From Eucalyptus grandis (lineage: Eukaryota; Streptophyta; Magnoliopsida; Myrtales; Myrtaceae): a DNA stretch of 64,000 nt. Every line of letters starts with the position of its first letter. Within the stretch, counting starts at the first letter, position 1. The stretch is from assembly GCF_016545825.1 (NCBI RefSeq), contig NC_052614.1, forward strand, positions 1,774,630-1,838,629, written 5' to 3'. Positions 58,157 through 64,000 of this stretch are shown here, piece after piece. The translations under genes were made by a program, and so were the position numbers. Below the pieces are notes generated by a model. It saw only the letters and a list, made by a program, of their open reading frames with translations, was not told the DNA's origin and searched no databases.

Positions 58157-61100
58157 TGTCGCGACCTTCTCGAATTTTTTTTGAATGTGAATTACCTAAA
58201 TAAGGCTAATGAATTCTAATTCCTAAGACTTGGCACGGACCCTCCCAAGTCCTACCAATCGCGACTTAATGTTAAGAAATTAATCTATTTAAACATGCAA
58301 TTGTATTCAATTTGGAACCGTCATTAACCAATTAGGGTTGATTAGAAACCCAAGTAAAGTATGGGAGAATACTTTACTTTTGCGAACCAAAGATTCAGTA
58401 GGTCCGGGGACATGATTACGCTAGATTAGTCTAACACCCTTTCGGTACCTTTTATTTTAATTCCAAAATATTTTGCAAGCAATGTTGTTTAATTTTAACT
58501 TAAGCTACTAACATGCAAATGGTGGTCATGCGGGTGCACAATCAATAAAATAACATTCAATAAAAAAAAATGTTAATAAAAATGCATGTCTAAAACATGA
58601 TTTTCTAAATGACATGACACCTAATTTTTTCATTTTCTTTTTTTTAAATGTTAATTATATGCAATATTAATTTAACTTAATATGCATGAATTTATTTTAA
58701 TGACACGCGAGATGCAATTCATATGATATGACTTAAACTCATCACTATATATATGCAATCTAATTTATATAATCCTAAATATGCATGTGCTATGTGATAT
58801 GGGATGAATGGCATGGTATTTCTATATGCATGCTCTTTTATGATTTTTTTTTTTTATGATGATTCATTTTTTAATGTATATATGCAACCTATGCTAAATA
58901 ATGATGATATGAGATTAATTATGAATTAACCTATTAACTAACCAAGGAAATGATCTTTTTTATTTTTATTTTTTAATGACATAATGTTTTTTTATTGAAA
59001 AGAAAGTAACTTAATGGTGCAATGATTATCTTTTAGCATTTTCTTTTTTTATAAAAAAAAATAAATTGTAACTCATATGGCATGCATAACATTTTTTGTT
59101 CCTCTTTTTGTTTTACTAAATGAAAATTGATTTAATCTAAAAATATCTAGGTGTGTTGCTTTAATATGAAATGTGTATTGACCTAAGTACCTAAGTTCTA
59201 GATATGACAATATTTACTAATAAACAAATTCTAATTAAACCCTATTATGCAAATTAATTAATATGTACCTAATATTTTTTTGATTTTTTATTGAAATTCG
59301 AAATTAATAAAGAATAATTAAAATATCTAAAGTGAATAACATTCTAATTTATTTTAGGAATCAATTTAACTTAAACTATATCTTATCTTAAAAGCTATAT
59401 AAAAAAAAAAATCAAGACATGCCAACATTATTTAAAATTAGCCCTAACAAAAATCACTCATCTAAAAATATAATCTAAAATTATAATCCTATAATGCAAT
59501 TCTAATTTACTAACCCTAAAAATACCGTCCTAATTTACTAAACCTAAATGCTTTAATGCAATATTTAGATTTTTATGCACTTTTTGATTTTTTGATTTTG
59601 ATTTTGATTTTGATTTTTCTAATCTTTCCAAGCAAGTAATTATTTTAAAAAGAATGAAGATAAGAATTAAAATAACCAAAAAAATAATTCGTTGTCTCAC
59701 AGATTAAATTAACAATTATTTTAACTCTACAATGATTTAACGATTGAAATGTTATCAAAATTCCTAAAAATTAAAGTAATTAAAAAAAATGACCCGATGT
59801 TTTATGAGTCAAATTAATAATTACCTTAATTTGGGATAAAACTCCTAATGTCTACAAGGTCTACAAATATTAACATACAATACTACAATTCAAATAACTA
59901 AACTTAAAAAAAAAAAGCTAACATAACATGGAATAAGTAAAAAATAAAAATATACTCCCTAAGGCTTGGAAAATGGGAGCAGCAACGGTGCTTCAGTGAT
60001 GGCTCGTGGTGGCTGGGGTAGGGCGATCGTTGGAACTCCGGCGAGGCTTGGGTAGCAACCGGACCTGCAACGAAAACAGGGGAGACAGCAGGTGGCGGAG
60101 CTTGGGGCGTTGTAGCGGCGGACACAGGCGGTGCGGAGGTCCGGCGAAACGCAGCTGACCCGCAGGCTACTGGCGCGAGCGTCGGGGTGGAGCGGCGAGG
60201 CGTCCGGCGGCTGGGTCGGCGAGGAGGGCTCGCGGGCTGGTGCGTCGTAGGCGCTGGAGTGGAAGGCTTCGGCTCAGTTGCAGCGAGGTAGTGTGCACCG
60301 ATGGTCTGCGCTTCGCGGCTCCTGGGTTGACAGGGGCGGAGCAGAACAACGCCAGGCCGTCGGTGTCTACAGGCGAAGGCGACAACACAGGAGTGCGGGG
60401 GCGCGAGATCGGGCATGGCAGCAGCAATCGTCGGAGGAACAAAGAACTGCCAGCGTCTCTGGTGGCTCGGAGCAGCACGAGCACGCGGACGAGGCAGGGG
60501 TGCGGCTTCAGCAGGCGTCGGGTCAGACAGCGATTCGACTTGGGTCCAGCTGCTGGGCGACAGGTGGTGATCGGGATCTGACGCGTCGGGAGTTTCGGCT
60601 GCAGGCGGTGTCGGTGCGGTGAGTAGGTATAGCGTTGACGCTCGTGGGTCGGGTGGAAACGAAGCTGAGGCGTTGCTGGTGCTCGGGCGCAGGGCTGGCG
60701 GAGCGTGGCGAGGACAGGGAAGCGCGGACGGATGCCGGCGGAGCTGTGAGCGAGGCAGACGGCGGGCGCGGCGCTGGCTGGGGCGCGGTGGTGCAATCGT
60801 GGCGGCGCGGGTGGCGCAGGTGCGGTGGGCAACAGCGGGCACCGGCGGCTTCGGAGAAGACGGACTGTAGCCCCTTTTCTTTTTTTTTTTTTTTTTTCTC
60901 CCTGCTCTCACTTCTCTCCCTCACGTCACTTTCTCTCTGACTCTTCTCTCTCGTGTATTCTTTTTTCTTTTTTTTTTTCTCTCTCACCTGTCTCTCTCAC
61001 GTCACTTCCCCTCTGTTTTCTCTCTGCACACTTCTTATGACTTTTCCTTCAGCAAATTTCTTCAAAGGCATGAACGAAAAAGTCATGAAAAACCTTTCAT

Positions 61101-61382
61101 TCTTTTCACTTCTTTTGAACCCCGAGAAGCCCCCACACTTTTTTCTTTCTCTTTCAATTTTCTATTTTTTTCTTCCCTCGAAAGATGAAGAGAAGCCCCC
61201 TATTTATAAAGTGAAAACTCAAATTCGTTTCATAGGTGGAGATTTTCGCTCAACCTCTCAACAATAAAGTGGCCCCAAAATCCCACAGTTGAGTTTTTGA
61301 ATTCAAATTTTTTTAAAAAAAATTCCCTCTAATCAAAGATTATCTTCTATTTCTAAAAAATAAATTTAAATAGGTGTCAACA
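58157..61382 (+). mobile_element. Solo LTR (3226 bp) of a gypsy-type retrotransposon inserted in the LINE
   Basis: Starts TGTCGCGACCTTCTCG and ends GGTGTCAACA, so it has TG...CA ends, and it is flanked by ATGCG on both sides. There is no primer-binding site, gag-pol or second LTR between the ends, hence a solo LTR formed by recombination between two LTRs. The left two thirds are very AT-rich with a conserved LTR block (58320-58450, ending CACCCTTTCGGTACC). 59.97-60.87 kb is a strongly GC-rich island, followed by pyrimidine tracts (60.88-61.03 kb) and a possible TATA box (TATTTATAAA, 61199-61208). The orientation is inferred from the TGTCGCGACC start and is not certain. Confidence 0.9.
59904..60990. 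other. GC-rich island with overlapping low-complexity frames, inside the solo LTR
   Basis: Contains long open frames on both strands, the longest being 335 codons on the minus strand (59904-60911, Ala/Pro/Arg/Ser-rich, starting MRAGRKKKKKKKRG). All frames are open simultaneously because the GC content excludes stop codons; none shows a domain. I treat it as LTR sequence, perhaps promoter or leader, not a gene. Confidence 0.6.
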
Positions 61383-61387
61383 ATGCG
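61383..61387 (+). repeat. 5-bp target-site duplication, right of the solo LTR
   Basis: ATGCG, identical to 58152-58156. Confidence 0.9.
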
Positions 61388-61800
61388 TTCCGTCCCTGTC
61401 TCTTCGGCCTTGCACGTTGAGGTGATGGCCTTTAATCTCACTCTTCATTTTTTGCTCCAGCATGGACGAGGACTAGATCGAATGGATGTGGAATCTGATT
61501 GCTTGACTCTCGTGGACGCTATCATCCACCCTGATCGAACGCCGTGGGAGTTCAAATCTCTCTTCAAAGAAAACGCAGCTTTGATGCGTCATTGCCCTAA
61601 TCTCCGCATTGCTCATTGCAACAGAGAGGCAAATACCGTTGCGGATCAGGCCGCGAAGGCCCATGCAGCTTCAATTCTTCCTACTAATTGGGTGCTTTCT
61701 CCTCCGCCTTTTATACAAGATCTTTTGTACTCTGACCTTATGCTAAGTGTCAACTCGACGATGGGAGTTTAATTGATGAGTTTTTCCGTCCAAAAAAAAA

Positions 61801-61818
61801 AAACTTGACTTTCAAGTT
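61801..61818 (+). repeat. Target-site duplication, 3' of the LINE
   Basis: AAACTTGACTTTCAAGTT directly after the poly(A), identical to 52693-52710. Confidence 0.9.
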
Positions 61819-62879
61819 AAAAGGGAAAATGAAAATACAAAAGTATAGCCAAATGTGCATTATAAAATCTGTTCAGAACCAAATACAAGGATTCTAAAAC
61901 TTCCCATTAGACTTTTGGCTTTGTCCCTACTAAAATCCTTCCGATAATTACATATATCTGCAAATCGGGGATTTTAGAACTTTTGAGATGTTGGATATAA
62001 TATAACTAGTAAATTTTGTTTGTGAGCAATCTCAGTCAATTATCAAATCAATTGACTTTCACTTCCATCTCCCTTTAGACATCCTGAAATCGGTGAAGAA
62101 AAAATCACCTTTCTAGGTGCAATTGACTTGGATCAATAACCAAAAATGCAAGAAGTAAAATAAGAAATCTTCTTTGCCAGTGCAATTTGTGCTATGCATA
62201 TACAAGACAAAGAAAAGAAAATCCAAGACTAATTCTATCATAATGTGAGCAGTAGAACCAATGATGATGTTTTCGAATGAGAACATGAACTTATTTAGAT
62301 CCTCAATATCGATCGATTGCAGTGTCATTGGTTTGTCCAATGAGGTGAATTCCAACAAGACGCAAGAGATCATTCAAGTATCTACCAATTTGTTTTCATC
62401 ATTTGGAGCTTCATGTTAAAAATTGAAAATCTTCCCTACAACCAAGTAAGACATTTTGCAGCAGTATAACGAATCGCACTTATAAAGAACTTTTTTCTTT
62501 GTTCAACGTGTAAATCACCATGTCACCGAAACAACACAAGCAATTATGCACTAATAGTCAGAGAGTACCTCTCAAAAATAATACCATTAGTATTGCTTAC
62601 ATCTGGCTTCTAAGGATCTTTAAAAGACACATAATACCTTCACTATAGCACTAATATAAAAAACTTTAGATCCTGGGTGCTACTTCTAATAACTCCTTGT
62701 TTCTACTTATGCTTGTTATGCTGAATGCATTTTGAAATCAATTAAGCATTCTTAGAATCTCTTGGAGGCATACAAGTTGCTCGTAGAATTCAAGCAATTT
62801 GCCAGGATTAATTAGCCTTTTTTCTCCTTTCATGTCTTTTAGCTTTGAGGACCAACTTTTTTAACATCGCACAGCAAAT
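61819..62879. other. Intergenic, nothing recognised
   Basis: The sequence at 61819 onward should be the direct continuation of 52692 before the LINE inserted. An 86-codon minus-strand frame (62373-62113) has no recognisable domain. Confidence 0.45.
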
Positions 62880-63480
62880 ACATTACTGCATAAAGCACAG
62901 AATTTAGCTCTAGACAATCAGCATCTAACCCATCAATCTCAATCCTCTTTAGCTGTCGAGCCATACCCACAAACGACTTCTAACGGCAATATTCCTCTGC
63001 AATAACATTTCCAAACACTGACTCATTCTTGATCTGCAAATTGATAGCAAACCTAAGTTTCTTTATTTGGAACTTGACGGTGGTAGCTCCCCATCACCAA
63101 TTTCGTGACGTGATGCTTAACAAGATCGCCATGAGCCCTTAACTTGATGAGCATGTAAGTAGTCATCTTGAAGTTTACTTCGGCCTCAACTAAAGAAGAT
63201 ATTTAATTTGGTATGAACTCTCCCTTAAAAGAATCGCCTAATGGGCACAATTTGAGAAGATGAGCTGCCAAAGTTTTCAAGATTGAACCTTGACGATGAG
63301 AATCACCAACTCTCTCGAACCTCTTGACTCAATTATGATATTATTGAAAATTTTGCAATATTTCAACTCTAGGAATTCTAGAACAGGGTTGTTACTCGAA
63401 ACTCTAATCATCGCATCATCCTTCAATGCATCTTCAATTCGTAATGTCTTCAGTGAACACCAATTTATGGTACCCAATGT
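62880..63480 (-). pseudogene. F-box/LRR (FBL25-like) protein remnant
   Basis: The minus strand reads MGTINWCSLKTLRIEDALKD and NNPVLEFLELKYCKIFNNII, the LRR pattern of plant F-box/LRR proteins (G.I.W.SLK.L.I....L.D..I...LS..PVLE.LEL..C), which in SCF ubiquitin ligases bind substrates. Downstream, in changing frames, come KFQIKKLRFAINLQIKNESV-like sequence (about 63070-63020) and ARQLKRIEIDGLDADCLELN (about 62960-62910). No F-box start, and stops and frameshifts separate the pieces, so only a fragment of the C-terminal half remains. Confidence 0.6.
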
Positions 63481-63890
63481 TGAAAAACAGCATCGGGACG
63501 AGCAAACTCACCAATGTAGTGCTTGGAACAAGATTTGTGGCAACGCGTAATAGTTATTCCAATTCTATTTCATTTAGTTATTTAGTTTAGCTTTAAGCAA
63601 TTTTTTATTATCAAAGCAATAACAATTTCATCCAACATGTGTTGTCTCAAGCTTCAAGAAATGAAAAATGATTTGTGGTGTGAAACAAAGAAGTCATCGA
63701 GACAATGCACATAAATTCAATGGTCTAAACTAAACTTCACATGTTTATATGGTGAAAAGGCTATGACAGTTAACCGACAAGATCTTTCCATATGGAATGA
63801 GATGGAAATCCATGGTTGATGGTTTGTTGCATGTGATGGAGACATGTGGGCATTGCTTATTTGCCACCTCAACATAGTGACATGAGTAGG
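63481..63890. other. Flank of the F-box remnant, nothing recognised
   Basis: AT-rich. The minus strand upstream of 63480 gives a short NIGYHKLVF-like reading across a frameshift that may belong to the F-box gene, but no F-box motif was found. Confidence 0.35.
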
Positions 63891-64000
63891 CCTGTTAAAC
63901 GGGTGGATTGTATCGGGTTAAGTTTGGATCAGATCGAAAATAGTTTGACCTGAATTGATCAATTTAACCCATTTTGACCAAATTATATGTGATGCGTACT
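63891..64000. mobile_element. Possible start of a small DNA element, cut by the window edge
   Basis: AGGCCTGTTAAACGGGTGGA followed by TCGGGTTAAG and TTTAACCCATTTTGACC has the GGCCTGTTAAACGGGT / AACCCATTTTGACC words typical of short hAT-like non-autonomous elements in plants. Similar ATGACCCATT / GGGTTATTCATC words occur at 40.42-40.52 kb and 45.26-45.83 kb. The other end is outside the window. Confidence 0.3.

Larger units (their letters stand above)
54418..61772 (+). pseudogene. LINE ORF2 (AP endonuclease, reverse transcriptase, RNase H), broken and interrupted
   Basis: ORF2 nicks target DNA and reverse-transcribes the element. Endonuclease: MRVVNWNCQGLGNPLTVQAL at the start, IGDFNEIL near 54822 and GSDHNPLLLS near 55080. 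Reverse transcriptase: KALGPDGLNGQFYQAHWDIL, RPISLCNFIYKIILKIMANR, SAFVGGRQIQDN, VLKLDMQKAYDRVEWDFL, SRGLRQGDPLSSYLF and the catalytic FADD near 56470. Then zf-RVT (LWNSIWTLNTTPKLRSFFGQ, LFCPWTLDVWF) and RNase H (LKINIDAAYRSLSSD; after the insertion VESDCLTLVDAI and NREANTVADQAAKAHA). Frameshifts lie near 54.50, 54.89, 56.37 and 56.98 kb; in-frame stops include 55283, 55562, 56518, 56698, 57399 and 57912. The RNase H domain is split at 58156 by the solo LTR. Intact length would be about 1370 codons. Confidence 0.9.
52711..61803 (+). mobile_element. Full-length but decayed L1-type plant LINE, interrupted by a solo LTR
   Basis: The element starts at 52711 after its target duplication and ends in a poly(A) (61792-61803) followed by the second duplication. 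Without the 3231-bp insertion it is about 5.86 kb, the usual size of plant L1 LINEs. Parts in order: ~390-bp 5' UTR; ORF1 with a DUF4283-type domain and a CCHC zinc knuckle; ORF2 with AP endonuclease, reverse transcriptase, zf-RVT region and RNase H; a 19-bp 3' UTR; poly(A). Both ORFs have many stops and frameshifts, so it is dead. The long, perfect target duplication points to a fairly recent or well-preserved insertion, while the number of lesions suggests a parent copy already under decay or strong mutation. Confidence 0.92.

Noticed and set aside
59904..60987. 335-codon Ala/Pro/Arg-rich frame and overlapping frames
   Set aside because: Lies inside the solo LTR, starts in a poly-Lys run from an A-rich tract, and is open only because the region is GC-rich; no domain.
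58157..61382. Complete LTR retrotransposon rather than a solo LTR
   Set aside because: No internal LTR repeat, primer-binding site or gag-pol motif between the TG and CA ends.
1..64000. tRNA, rRNA or snoRNA genes
   Set aside because: No convincing A/B box pair with cloverleaf or other RNA gene signature was found by eye; a tRNAscan or Rfam search would be decisive.

Overview
The window looks like plant nuclear DNA from a eudicot. It is AT-rich and intron-bearing, and holds a TIR-NBS-LRR resistance gene (a class found in eudicots), an L1-type plant LINE, a long solo LTR, MULE-like elements and an F-box/LRR remnant. A woody eudicot such as a member of Myrtaceae would fit, but that is a guess. 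No complete, undamaged gene is visible.

Layout, left to right. 1-3644: part of a long minus-strand LTR with 38-bp and ~145-bp tandem repeats; its edge coincides with a break in homology to copies further right. 3645-16.8 kb: a badly interrupted copy (copy A) of the 5' part of the gene for anaphase-promoting complex subunit 4 (APC4), minus strand. Its first two exons lie at 15.24-14.97 kb and its intron is swollen by a MULE-like element with a 10-bp target duplication, a foldback element and several segmental duplications. 17.38-23.68 kb: a four-exon TIR-NB-ARC-LRR gene (minus strand), intact except for an apparent one-base deletion in the TIR domain; its N terminus carries a membrane helix. 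23.7-35 kb: a field of diverged copies of the 5' flank of that gene, including orphan promoter copies with a TATA box, plus a ~66-bp tandem repeat at 33.0-33.6 kb. 35.4-36.5 kb: another foldback element.

37.58-48.28 kb: two head-to-tail APC4 pseudogenes (B and C, minus strand), each with the first five exons of the WD40 region and stops, frameshifts and splice damage. 48.5-52.7 kb: intergenic. 52.71-61.80 kb: a full-length but decayed LINE bounded by a 16-18 bp target duplication, split in its RNase H domain by a 3226-bp solo LTR with its own 5-bp target duplication (ATGCG). 62.9-63.5 kb: an F-box/LRR protein remnant.

I found no new defence or regulatory system. The most informative points are the unrecognised-at-first-sight APC4 duplication cluster, the possible chimeric reading frame starting in APC4 copy A, the single lesion in the TNL gene, and the fully resolved nested LINE/solo-LTR structure. 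All identifications come from reading translations and motifs by eye; no database search was run.
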